The notes under the pieces: generated by a model | Told to the model about the DNA's origin: nothing | The model's input: only the letters and a program-made list of their open reading frames with translations | Database searches by the model: none | Translations under genes and position numbers: made by a program | NCBI GenBank assembly: GCA_029718625.1 | Contig: CM056376.1 | Location: 84,402,541-84,466,540, forward strand | Direction: 5' to 3' | Length of the DNA stretch: 64,000 bases | From: Synaphobranchus kaupii | Lineage: Eukaryota > Chordata > Actinopteri > Anguilliformes > Synaphobranchidae | Shown here: piece by piece, positions 1-12,805 of the stretch | Layout of the letters: each line of letters starts with the position of its first letter | Position numbering within the stretch: the first letter of the stretch is position 1

Positions 1-2278
1 ACCCCAAAAGGGGGCGAAATAGACTCGCAGACTCGAGTAGTAAAGCAAAAGAAAAGAAAAGGCCTCTAGCTCAAATCTGAGAATGAGCAATATAAAGAGA
101 CGAGAAAGAGAAAAGGTAACAAATGCTTACTGCCTCAGAGAGGACAGGAAAGAAACCAAGGCAAGGAACAAACGAGAAAACAAATTCCTAATAAGGATAA
201 TCTAATACGCACCTAAAGACGAGGTACTTTTTAGCTGAAGCTTAAAAGCAAAGTGGTCGCCTCAACCTATACCTGTTACCGGCTTTACATGGCAAAGTAA
301 GGCACAAAAGCACAAAGCAAGGGAGTTGCGGTTGTACCTGCAACTCATAACCAATAATTAGCCCCGGAGAGGCAGAAAATATGGCAGGAGCCCCCTCTCG
401 CAGCCCCGGGAGGCAACGCCTGCAAGAAGGACAGAGCAGGCCACAAAACAATGACAGGATCACTTTAAAGGGTAACAAAACACGCTTATTTCGCTAGACC
501 CCGCCCCCTTTTGAAATTTGAAAATTCTAAAATCTGGGCTTGATAAAGTAATAATTTAGGGGCTGAGCTCAAAACCACGCCCCAGCTATTTTTTTTCACA
601 AGTAGCCAAAAGCTCATTTCTACTCTGGACAGCACTCACAGCGCCTGCTTTGCTCCTCTCCACATAACGGTGAGGCCAGCAAACAGAAAATCGCTGTCCA
701 AATAGTTACCCACGCCATGTAGGCTACTCATTTTACAAAGGCTGTAGGCAATCACACTACCTGCAAGATATCAACAATATTGGGTTCCATTTGAACGGGT
801 GCACATGTGGTCACTGCACTCAACTCTCTCCAAGAGAGAATGTCTGTTAGGGACATACGTTGCAAAGCTAAACGTGTAGCATGCATTTACTACAACTCCT
901 GGCTCAACTGTTTGACCCAAATCCCCCCTTTCTGCAGGAAATACCACATATAGCAATAATATACCCTAAAACATAAATTCAACAATATTTTTTAAAAATG
1001 ACTTCATTAACCAACAAAATGTAAATAACTGCTCTCCTCCACAGTCAGCACTGCAGCTCACACTGAACGGTGTCGTGCAGCGCGAGTAATAGTTTGTTTA
1101 CAAAAAATATTTGACATAAACAGGCCAGCTAGGGCAGTTTGAACAAAGTAAACTATTTATACTTTACTTACCTCAGTCAGAACTTTTTTAAATTTAGTTT
1201 TGTTTTAACATAAAAATACAGGAAATATCCACACCGTGCATGCAGCGCAGAGAGTAGCTCTCCACGTCTCTGTCAGATATGCAGTTTTAACCCTATTTAC
1301 TTTGGCCCATTTGGCCCAATTTTCGCCTAGTTTTTACTAGTGTCAATTAAGTGCCAATATCTCAAAAACTATTCACTGCACATCCATGGTTGAAAGTTTC
1401 AATGAAAGAAGAGGCTTGTACCATTCAGAAATGTGGAACAGAATAAATGTATGTCAAAGTGGTCACATACAGTTTATACAAAATACACATAAGAATACAA
1501 ATAAAAGTACAAAACGCCTTGTGTTTTTATAGTTTATCACTGAATATCTCAACTTCAAAGTACTGGAGCAAGCCAGAATTGTTTATACTAGTGCAGTAAT
1601 ATGTTGTCCACTTGGGTATACAATTTGGTAAAGATATCTACAGGCTTTCCTTATGCATTGGTATTTTTACCAAAACGGGGCCCGGGTGTCCCAAAACGTT
1701 TCCAAACGTCGCCAAATATAAAACATGTGCATATCTTTCTGTCTAGGCATGTCAATCATCAGAAAACTTTATTTTTCTTTTAAAACATTTTTTGTAATAC
1801 AGAATGTGAAGAAAATTAACCTACACATGTTTTGTGTTTATGTGTATGAGGGTATTCTCTTACAAAGCGGTGCCCAAAAGTGCCCAAATACCTCTCCGAA
1901 AAGGATTACTTACCCTAATGTTATCCAACCAATCTGCTTTACATTTAAAATGGCACTGTACTTCAAAGTTAGATTTACCAGAGCCCCATAAGCCAGCAGA
2001 ATAACAGGTTTATCTATAACAAGCCTACAACTTGACTTTTTACAGCAAAAGTAATGAATTATACATCACTATTTGGCAAACCTGTCTGTTACCACCTCCT
2101 ACAACAGAGGTGTCAGGTGGGGGAGGGGTGTCTTCACTGTCCTCCCTGAAAAAGACAGATTCAAGTACATTACTAAGTAGAATCACTAAAAAATGAGAAC
2201 ACAAATTATCTCAAAAAGACATATGGCAAGTATTACAATTAAGTGGAAAAAAAAAAGTATTTTATAAATAAATAAAAA

Positions 2279-2317
<39 letters not shown>

Positions 2318-2325
2318 TACGTATA

Positions 2326-2365
<40 letters not shown>

Positions 2366-3115
2366 TAAAAATCTTACATCCACAGTACGTCTGATATTAG
2401 CTCCAACATAATTAGCAATCGTAGCTAACTAGGATTTATGAATTAGTTTGTCAGCTTGCACGAACTAAATTACATTATTATAATACTGTAATGTCTTGAC
2501 TGAACCGTGAAATAAAGTACTGAGAATGGATGTCGTTTCATGCGTAAATTCAACAACTAGCCCTTGTGTTGGTTGCTGCACAAAGAAACTGCGAATGAAC
2601 GCTAGAAAACAAACAAACAGGCGCTCCTTACCAGCCTGTGACACCATAGTAGAAGCTAACTAGCGAACTCCTGCGAGAATCCATTTATCACCAAACTAAA
2701 AATACTCTAGATAATAGCGCTCCATACTGTTGATGATTATGATGATGATAATAACAATAATAATAATAATAATTTGTATTTTTAATAAACCGCTGCGCTG
2801 CCCGCCCTCGCTCCAAAACTTTAGGGTGTAGTCACCAAACTATCGGTGGGCGTAGCTGTACAGGTTTCTATTTCGTCACCGGGAGGAATACGTCAGCTGG
2901 ATGAAATTTCTGGCCAATCACAGATTGCACATGCAGTACCTAACGTTTTACCACTAGAGACACTTTTGAACCAGATTCTTAAAAGTTTACGATTTTTTGC
3001 GCTGACTGCAGTAATTTGTTAAGATTTGGACCAGGATCAATCAGTAATACTTAGAAAAAACCAAATGTATCAGTTATCATCTAAAATAAGTTGTTTTAGT
3101 GCTTTGTAACCCTTT
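1..3115. other. plxnc1 intron, left edge
   Basis: No exon with plexin similarity is visible here; upstream plxnc1 exons (semaphorin domain) must lie left of the window. Short open frames are scattered on both strands and look random. A TTAA at 1287-1290 is followed by CCCTATTTACTTTGGCCC, matching the end of the TTAA-target element at 8876-9743, so an old relative may start at 1291; its other end was not found. Confidence 0.6.
2279..2361. repeat. (TA)n/(CA)n compound microsatellite
   Basis: Alternating TA dinucleotides, then a CA run, a short spacer, and TA again. The hydrophobic minus-strand frame across it is only the translation of this repeat. Confidence 0.95.
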
Positions 3116-3174
3116 TAGGGTTGTTTCTCCTGACTCGTTTTCCTATTGAACTCTATGGAAAAATATGTGAGGAG

Positions 3175-5901
3175 CAGAGGTCACGCTAGGATTTTAAACT
3201 GCCGGCCAGAATGTCCGGAATGATTACAGTTTGTCGGACATATGATAAAAAAAACGGCCATGTCTATTTTCAATGCATGAACGACAGGCAGGTGCATTTA
3301 ATGATGTAGCCTAACAACATATGTTACAGCGTAATATTATATTTTGGACTGAAAACGATTTGAAAATAAAGGAATAATATAAATAATATAAAAATTAAAT
3401 ATTACAGCTGATGAATTACATTAAAATCACGCATTTGGTGTGCGTGACTGCGTGCGTAATGTTTTCTCAACAAAAGAAGCTGTCTTGATTTTTGCATCAT
3501 TAGTTTATTAGAACACATTATTCTTCAGAATAACGATTTTAACATTTCTTTACTCCAAGGCAAATTGCAGAGTTGCGGAAGATGCTATAAGGAAAAAGAG
3601 GCAGCAACGACACGTGACAATTGGGATCTGACCTAACGTTAACGAACAACGCTTTCGGGAAAATCAGACCAGAACAGTGTAGGCTATTGATTTAACAAGA
3701 AAAAAAATGCTGATTATATCAAGGCCTAATGATAAATTGCCGTGATATTGAGACTAAGGGCCCTATCTTGGCGATCTTGGCGCTTAGTCTAAGCGCATGG
3801 CGCTAAGTCCATTTAGGGCGTGTCCAAGTCCACTTTTGCTATTTTAACGGCGTGTTTTTTTGGCGCTAAGCACGGCGCATGGCGCAACTGGGCTGAACCT
3901 AGTCGCTTCATTAATTATAGGTGTGTCTTGGGCGTGACATTCAATCAATCAAAATGTCATATCCCATTCCCTTTAAAAGCCTGCTTTTCCACCTTGGCGG
4001 ATTGCTTATGATGGCGAAACAGACATGCTCGTGCGTGTTTAGTGTGATCAAGGAATAGGCTAAATGGAGTATGATCAATATTATTCGGACTAACCATTAG
4101 CCTATGAGTTCCCGGTAATTCCAGACAGGGCTGTTATTTTACAAAATATGTGCGGTTAAATTTCGTTTAAAAGGACCTGCAACAGCTGAGAATAAGCTAT
4201 CAATGGCTTCAGTCTCACCTTAGAAAACGCCAAATTAGCCTGCGTGTTCAGCGAATTTCGTTTGATTATGCAATGAAAGTGTCAAACATCAATTCCAAGA
4301 GGCTGTTCTCATGGAGTTCTCGAAGTTCAAGCTTCATCCAAAGTTCATTAGGCTACCTGCATAGTAGGCTAATATTGATTAATAACATACATACCGTTAT
4401 TTTGCCTTAATGATGACACTAAATAGCCATACAATAAAGCTGTCAGGTTCGCAACCCATAAGTTCACGCATATTTCCCCTTGTTTAATAATGTCCTGTTT
4501 ATGGAAATGTGACCAACCTGTTTTACTCGTAGCGTAATCCTTTAAAACAATCCACTTTCCCATGAAGACCGTTAAACGTGCGACTTACAGCAGGGGAAAC
4601 AGAGAACATGCAGCTCACGTGCAGAGAATGGCATTAAAATTAATTGTGAATTAATTGTGTAACGTGCTGCAAATTTGTTTTAGTTTCTAATTAGACGCTT
4701 AGTTCTCTTTAAAATCGTTTTGTTCAGTTAAGGAATAACGGGTGAAATCAGCTGGGTTTTAAACGGTGAGAGTATGGAAACCTGGTCACTGTAATTTAAA
4801 AAAATATGAAGGACGAAGAATAGCTAAGGTTACAATTTAGTTAACATGGTGACATCTCCGTTTTTTAACCATAGGCTATCAAAAAAAAACTTGTGCACAG
4901 CGAATCCGCTGTAGCCTAGGCTATTTGAAAAACAATAAATGCAATATTCACTGGACAAGGTTTTGAACTTTTTTCAGTCACAAACCATTCTATTTACTTA
5001 CAGGCTGTATTCATAGATAAACAGAGCTGTATTGTAATGACATCTGAAGCGCATTTTCAGAACTTAAATGTCCGTCTATTGCCGTGCGCGAGTTTTCCAT
5101 TGAATGACAATTCACGCATTAGGTGCAAAGACAATTCGCGCATTAGGCTTGATAGCTATAGGTGTTATCAGCTCCTTTTTAATGGATAGCCATTGTCCCG
5201 TACCATCGCACATCGCCTGGATGTTGATGGAGTGGGCTGAAAGCAATGTAATGTGGCATTGTTTCCCTTCGCTGAGGGAAAGGTATGTGGACCTATGGAA
5301 CCTTTTATTATTATGCATTTTTGATATAGCCTACACAATAATACTATTTCACATTGTGATCTAGATATTTTAGTCATGCCTGTGCACGCCCCTGTGTGTA
5401 ACAGACAGGAGGGTATGCGTGTTGTGCACACGCCTATGTAGACGCACTTATATGCGCCGTTAAAATAGCATGTAAACAACTGCGACATGACTTTAGACCA
5501 GGTTTGTGGTGGTTCTAGCGCAAGCGCTTTCTGCTGGCTCAAGATAGCAATACGCCAAAAAGAATCCTGACCACTCCTCATATTAAGACCAACACGCCCA
5601 GTTCACTAATGATGGCGCAAGAGTACATGCTAGTTTGACGGCGTAAGCGTTAGGCGTTATTATGGACCTAGCGCCGGGTGTAAGATAGCAAAGACACTTG
5701 CGTTTGCGTTAGCGCCGCTTTGCGCCGGGTGTAAGATAGTAAGGCCCTAAATATGTTAAATTACTAGGCTATATTGCGGAGTTATTTATTTATTTATTTA
5801 ATTTTTTTACCGGCCCGAATGTCCGGAGGGAATTACATTTTCCGGCCTTTGTCATAAAAAAACGGTAAAAACCGGCAATTGCCGGCCTAACGCGACCCCT
5901 G
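3175..5901. mobile_element. hAT-like non-autonomous element with nested insertion
   Basis: The ends are CAGAGGTCACGCTAG and CTAACGCGACCCCTG, an imperfect terminal inverted repeat of the CAGGGGT type typical of hAT elements. A perfect 8-bp target duplication, GTGAGGAG, flanks it at 3167-3174 and 5902-5909. The hAT body is about 0.7 kb; the rest is the element nested at 3758-5747. No transposase frame is visible. Family assignment rests on end sequence and duplication length. Confidence 0.8.
3758..5747. mobile_element. Harbinger-like element (TAA target), nested in hAT
   Basis: It begins GGGCCCTATCTTGG and ends AAGATAGTAAGGCCC, flanked by TAA at 3755-3757 and 5748-5750; PIF/Harbinger elements target TWA. 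Both ends are rich in GGCGC-type motifs. The interior at 3960-4140 closely resembles 8480-8700, marking a second family member. No convincing transposase was found, so the superfamily call is an inference from the 3-bp duplication. Confidence 0.6.
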
Positions 5902-6108
5902 GTGAGGAGAAACAACCCTTCAAATGATCCATCCATATCTACTGCATATCTGGCAGTATATCACATGATTGTCTCATATCACATGATTGTCCTGGATGCA
6001 AGTAATTTACATTACAATGACGACAGTCATGGCAATATGTATATATTTTTTACATTTTACATGAGACAGTCTTTTCACTATTTCACTAATATATGTTTAC
6101 TTTTGCAG

Positions 6109-6211
6109 GCCTTGGTGTAACAGTGAACATCTCTTTAGACAACCAGACAGTCTCTGAATCCTGGAATTTGAAGAACTGCTCTCTCATCAAAGGAGAACCT
6201 ACATCTGTCTT
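6109..6211 (+). CDS. plxnc1: plxnc1 exon a (ectodomain before PSI)
   Basis: The TTTTGCAG acceptor enters in phase 2 and the donor is GTACGT. Residues 1-33 of the in-window product carry N-glycosylation sequons (NIS, NQT, NCS). Confidence 0.85.
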
Positions 6212-9200
6212 GTACGTGGGTCCAAGATATTATACTTAAAGGGATAGTTGACTTTCTAGGGCTTTTTGATACTATTTCAGTATTACAGAAAAAAAGAACA
6301 TGCACATATTCACATTGTCCACAGGTGCTCAGAGTGTCTTGCAGCTGGCTGCCTATGGTCTTTTACGCAACACACTTGTTCCTGGATGCCTTGGTACTCA
6401 TACGAGAGTTACACACAGGTATTCCTCATTCTAGACTCAACATAGGTATGACACGTACCATGGTCAAACTGCGGCTTTGCAAAATGATTGTGCACGTAAG
6501 TGCTTCTCCTTACTACTATTAGCTCTCTTCATTAAGTCAAGGTATTTCCCATTGTGTTTTGTCCATATATTGTATATTTTTCTTTGAACAATCAATGTCA
6601 TGCACAGTTAGATATGTTGATGTTCATAGATTATGAAAATGCTCACACTCATAGAGTGAACCATGGTACCCAGTAGTTCTGATATCAGCATATGCATCAT
6701 TACTGGATATCAGCATATGCATATGTGCCAGATTAAATTTACATCCCATAGCACAGTTTAGTATCTTTGTTTTGTCATTTTGATTTTGATATTGCTTCCC
6801 GCAGGGCTCGTGTCAGAACTACACTTCTGGAATGAATATCTCTGTAAGTCAAACTACTGTGTTGTTTCTACCCATATGAACAGTATCTTTTTCAGGGAAG
6901 TGTAATTAGGGGTCCAAGCAGCTAAGCTGTTGGAACCATATTGTATATGCTGGTCTTATTATAATTTTATTATTATGTCTTCCGTCATGTTTTGCAATTC
7001 CAGAAAAACCGCTAGGTAACTTTTAACAAAATTTTCCACAGTGGTAGATCCTTGCGGAGAATAGCCATGCAGTGAATTTCTCCCCAATTGGCCAAATGGT
7101 GGCACTATAATGGACAGTTAAATGTAAAATTTTCTAAAGATTATTACTCCTGCCCCATTTGTCATAGAGACATGAAACCAATGCCAATAGATGGATCCTC
7201 TCTTGACCTGAAAATAATTCCATAGAACCCATAATGTCCTCCATATTGGAATTTCCACCATTTTGAGTTTTTGGAAAAACCTTTAAAAGGCTGTTTAACA
7301 TATGAACATGGAATTTTCACCAATTCCTTCATTGGACTGTCCTCTAAAAATATTTGAAAGAAAGTTGATACTCCAAAAAACATGGAGACAGTAAGCCAAT
7401 TAAAATCTATGTGGGTGTAGCTTATCACAACATGCTAATAACTTCCAAGGGGTTTGACATAAATTAATGGTATTTGGTAGTTATATTGGCACTCACATCA
7501 AGAGCACCAATTGAAACACATAAGGGGCTCTATCTTGACGGTCTTAGCGCTTGATCTAAAATGCGTGGTGCAAGTGCATTTAGGGGTGTCCAAGTCCACT
7601 TTTGCTGGTTAGACAGCGTGTTATTTGGACTGGGAGGGTTATGGTCCTGAGGAGCGCTGCTGGGTTCCCTCCAAGGACATCTTGGACCCAACACTTATTA
7701 GGGACTTCCACAGAAACAAGGCTGAAGGATCGCCTGGGCTCGTCCCTTAGTAGGGGGGTCCTGTCATGGTTTCTAGCAGCCTCTGCTGTTTCTGTGTTCG
7801 GGTTTCCTTTTGGCGTCGTCGGGATGCTCTATCGGATTTTTTCCGCCTCCGATCCGGTATTCGTGTATTGCCCGACAATTATTCTCTGCACCTGTTTTGC
7901 GTTTCCTGTCGGTTATAAATACTGCAGGACTTCCGAATTTCCGCACTTCGATATTGTCTTTGCTATGTTGACTACTAAGTCGGTAAGGTAAAAGATTCGG
8001 TCGCTGCATTTCTGGTTCGTACGAATAGGAAACGCAGCAAGTGCGGTTTAGAGTTAGGAGAAAGATTTATTTTAGTCTTTTTCTTTCCTTTCTCTCTTTA
8101 TCCTTTGTACTCTTCTGCCAGTTACCTTTTTGTTCAGCTCGTTTTCACCTAGAGCTGTAGATAACAGGTTCTAGTTTCATTTTCATTCTCTCGCCCGTTT
8201 TTACAGGGCGTTTCTTTTGTTTTGTTTCACTACCTCTTGTTACGCCTAAATTATTTAGTGCGTGAGGTTGTTTTGTTAGTTATTCTCGCAGTTTATCGAG
8301 ATCGCCTCAGTTTTTGGAGGTTGCTTTATTTTGCCTTGTGCTAGGGAGGTTTTGCTCCCGATCCTGTGTTATCCCAGTCCTGGTGCGGCTAATTCCGCGT
8401 TTTGTGGCGTATCTTTCTAAATACGCTTTTAGAAATCCTTATCGGTCGCGTTTGGTTCTCCGAACCTTACACTCCCCATTACAATCCCATTTCCTTTAAA
8501 AGCTGCCTGTGTTTGCACCGTGGCGGATTGCTAATTTGATGGCGGCTAGTAAGCCTGTGAAAACAGTGATTTAGAGCTGGCGAAACAGACATGCTCTTGC
8601 GCGTACTTATAGTATACGAGCAAGGAATAGGCTATATGGATCAATATTATGATCAATATTATTCAGACTAACCATTATGACGTGTTTTGATATACACAAT
8701 AATAATCTTCCACATTATTTCCCAGAAATATAATAACTAGCTTACACCAATGGTGTTATATTACAAAATATATGCGGTTTAATTTTGTTATAACACCTGC
8801 AACAGCTGAGCATAAACTACCAGAACTAGGCTTCCCTCTCAGCTTAGAAAATGCCAAATTAGCCTGCTTGTTTAACTCTATAAACTTCACCCCTAGTGGT
8901 TTGAGACGTATCCGTCTCAATTACAGTATTCATGTTCATCTGAAATGATAAACTACAGCTTTAAGAAAACCCCGAAAATTTTGACGCAGTATTTTTTTAA
9001 AGGGTAGCTTCTTGCGAAAACCGCAGCTTCTCCAGTTACACTGCCGTGCAATAAATTAGGAGGGTGCTATTAGTAGCCCACAGCACTCACACACCCTCCT
9101 CTGGCTACAGCCACAGACTGTAAAATGCATCAAATGCACCGTTTATACACGCTAAGAAAATCATGTTGACGTATAGAAACAATAATATTTTTTTTAAACG

Positions 9201-12200
9201 TTGTACAAATGAGTATTCGCCGTTTTCCCTTGCTTACTGTACTATATACAGTACCTGATCCACTTTCGGTTTAGAAGACACCTAATTTTTTGCTCCAAAA
9301 TCTCTCGTATAAATATGTTTAAGAAACCAAGTACTTACCAGTATATTCAGCTACAGCTGTTTTCTCATGAACCCTGAAGAGTTTATCTTTTTATATTTCG
9401 CCAAAGTCTCATACAGTCGACATTTCCGCAGTGACCTCCCCTCGCACTGAGCGCTGAAATTCGTTGCTGTACTTGTGTGAATACGCACGCGCTTTCGTAC
9501 GTTCTTTTTTAAACGTATTTAAATACATTAGGCGACGTATGTTATGGTTATTATATATATACTGTATGTGACTATTCTGAAATAAATGTATTCTGTAGCA
9601 AATTTCTGAATGATACAGCTTCTTCTTCAGTTCAAACTTAAAACCATGGATTTTGCAGGGAATATTTTTTTAGATACTGACATTTAAATAAAACTAGTAG
9701 AAACCAGGAGGACATTGCCTCAAAAGGGCCAAAGTAAATAGGGTTAACAAATTTTGTTATGAATTTTGGATAGCGAATTTCGGCTTCAACTTATTTTGCT
9801 TTAATGATGACTCTAAATACACTAAAGCTGTCAGGTTGGGAACCCATAGGTTTACGCATTGTTTTATTTTGTCCTTATAGAAATATGACCAACGTGTTTT
9901 TACTGGTAACTTAATGCCTTAAAACAAGCCCACTTTCCCAAGATTCCAGGGACAACGTGCGTCTATTCTGGGACAGAAAATGTTTTATTTTGGGGAAAAA
10001 TATGAATCCATATTTCAAATGCTTGTGCGCACCCCTGTGTGTAACAGACAGGAGGGTGTACATGCGTTGTGCACACACCCATGTAGGCTAGGCCCCTTAG
10101 TTCAAGTGAAGGCAAATCTTAATGCTACAGCACAGAATGACCTTCTAGACGATTCTATGCTTCCAACTTTAAGGGTTGTTTCTCCTGACTCATTTTCCTA
10201 GTGAACTCGATGGAAAATTAAGTCAGAAGAAGAAACCCTTAAAGTGATCCATCCACGTCTACTGCATATCTGGCAGCAGAGTGATGGTTTGAATCTCCTT
10301 TGATACCACAGACCCTTGATGATTTACAGCCATTCAGTCCTACTATGTGTTCCATACTGTTAAACCAAAATTTACTGCTTAATCCCTTTGCGCAGATGTC
10401 AAAGTTGGGGGTGTTAGGGGGTGTTCTATTTAAGGCTTTATAACTCCAGGGGCCTCATTTATAAAAAAGTTAAGTTAAGTAATCTTTAACTTTCACGTAA
10501 ACACATTTCTTTAAATGGACGTAAGCATTATTTATAAAATTGGCTACGTACCTACGTACCTTCCGTCTAAATCTCAAATGAACGTGAATGAGCTTTGTAA
10601 TTGTGCCCTATAATAAAGCTAGCGCAGTCATGGTTGAGTGTTATTGAGATATCTTTGAGTCCAAAAACCTATCCAAAACCAGTCATAAAATGAATGAAAT
10701 ATTTTTTGTCCATTATAAAGCATATACATGTGCCCCTTCTGGTGGTTTAAGATGAAAACATTGATATCACACTGGTGCACAAACTTAAATATGTAGCCTA
10801 ATCATTCACCTATTGTACCTCAATAAAACATAATTTTTTTCTGTACTCTACAGTATGTAATCTTTTGGTGCATGCCCTGGGATCACATTTCTCTGTAGTT
10901 TTTAAAAAAAATGTTACCATTCATAGTGACTCCAAGGAAAATTTACAGTCATCTAGCACAGGGGTTCCCAAACCGGTCCTGGGGGACCCCTGTGTATGCT
11001 GGTTTTTGTTGCAACCACAGTTGCAATCCCAGAATTTTAACAAGCTGTTAATTTCTTAATTAGGTACTTGTCATGTTTAGAGGAATTATTTACCCTCTTA
11101 AAGGTTGTATCAGCGATTTTGGGTGACGTCACTTCTGAAGCGAAATCCCAAACAAACATACTTATGAATAATTATGTTATGTTTTAAAAAATAGTGTTCA
11201 AGCATCCAGAATTATAACCACGTTAATAACGTTTGTAAGAAACCAAACCGTTTGTAAATCCGTCAAGATTTCAGCGAGATAAGAGTATTAGCGTTTGTGC
11301 AGATCATTGTGATTGGTTGGAATACTGTTTATTTTGGTTTTGAGTGGTTGGTAGTACCATTTGTTTTTGTGTACGATCTCGGAGCATAGGCTGCTTACAG
11401 AGACGCGGTTTTTTGACGGCCTGCTTATGGGGCGGGCAGCTAGCGGATCGTGAGGAAAAATCAGATGAATGTGATCATTTATGTTTCCACCCAAAATCGC
11501 TGATACAACCTTTAAGCCACATTATATCAGATATAGCTATTGATGCCATGTAGAATAAACACTCCATGTTCACATTGTGCTATATTATTTAAAAGAGATA
11601 AGAAAATTATTTAACAGATCCATTTAAAGGCTGATTTGAATTATGTATTTTAACTGATCAAATTAATTTAACTGATCAAATTAAAGAAGTGAATCAATAG
11701 GCTCCTAATTGGTGAAAGTGTGGACACATGGCCACTAAAACTAACCATTTGGTAGATAATGAAGAATTCAAACACAAAGCAAATGATAACGAGCCAAACC
11801 TGCATTGTGTTAATAAGCTTAAAGAAAAGATTATGAGTTAAACGCATGTGTTCAACAACCTAATTAGGAGCCTATTGATTCACTTCACTCTTTAATTTGA
11901 TCAGTTAAATTTATTTGATCAGTTAAAACACATAATTGAAATCAGCCTTTAAATGGATCTGTTAAATAATTTTCTTATCTCTTTTAAATAATATAGCACA
12001 CCTAATTAAGAAATTAACAGCTTGTTAAAATTCTGGGATTGCAACTGTGGTTGCAATGAAAACCAGCATACACAGGGGTCCCCCAGGACCGGTTTGGGAA
12101 CCCCTAATCTAGTACATATAAGCACACAGTAAATTGGAGGAGTATTTTTCATGCCCTAAGTGACAAGTATAGCCCAGGAACATAGTAATACACCATAGCC

Positions 12201-12774
12201 TATATAATGTATGATAAGATTACGATAAAATAATATTCCACCATCAGGAAAATGCTGCCAAATGTTCTATCTTCAATGAAAATCGGTTCTTCAAACATAA
12301 AACATGACTGAGCCACTAATGAACGTTTACATCATTATTTTGAGAAATGCACTCAAAATGTGAAAATAACAATATTAATCATATTGGACAAGACAGTGCT
12401 GGAACAGTATGAAATACATGGTTGGTAAAATGGCTGTAAGTCATCAAGGGTCTGAGGTATCAAACGAGCCTCAAACCATCAATCTGCTGCCAGATATGCA
12501 GTAGATATGGATGGATCACTTTAAGGGTTGTTTCTCCTGACAAATTTTCCTATTGAACTCTATGGAAAAATAAGTCAAGAGAAGAAACCCTTCAAGTTAT
12601 CCATCCATATCTACTGTATGGTTTATCTGATATGGATGAAAATACCCTCAAAGTAAAGCTGACAGTCTGCACTTCAACCTCATTGTCATTGTATCCTTTC
12701 AAACTCAAAGTGCTAGAGTACAGAACCAAAATAACAAAAATGTGTCACTGTCCAATGAATTATGGTGCTCACTG

Positions 12775-12805
<31 letters not shown>

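Larger units (their letters stand above)
3116..5920. repeat. ~70-bp palindromic repeat, split by a hAT insertion
   Basis: The left part reads AGGGTTGTTTCTCCTGAC and the right part ends GAGGAGAAACAACCCTT. Joined across the hAT element at 3175-5901 they form the same ~70-bp palindrome seen at 10171-10240, 12523-12592 and 29203-29272. As at most of the other sites, it is followed by ATCCATCCATATCTACTGCA. Confidence 0.7.
7524..10101. mobile_element. Second Harbinger-like copy, with two nested insertions
   Basis: Starts GGGGCTCTATCTTGACGG after TAA (7521-7523), parallel to the copy at 3758. Shared interior blocks include the stretch at 8480-8700 (matching 3960-4140) and the GTGTGTAACAGACAGGAGGG block near 10038 (matching 5394). 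It is interrupted by gypsy/LTR DNA (7621-8471) and a TTAA-target element (8876-9743). The right end near GGCCCC at about 10096 lacks a clean TAA duplication, so that boundary is approximate. Confidence 0.55.
10171..12592. mobile_element. Composite element with 93-bp inverted ends and ~70-bp palindromes
   Basis: Positions 10241-10334 and 12430-12522 are inverted copies of each other, sharing GTGATCCATCC and the CTGCATATCTGGCAG block. Each is bordered outside by the same ~70-bp palindrome (10171-10240 and 12523-12592), which starts AAGGGTTGTTTCTCCTGAC. The middle holds a hAT foldback (10959-12106). Parts of this family recur at 28529-29290 and, inverted, at 52740-53440. No coding capacity is seen and the class is unknown. 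Confidence 0.6.
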
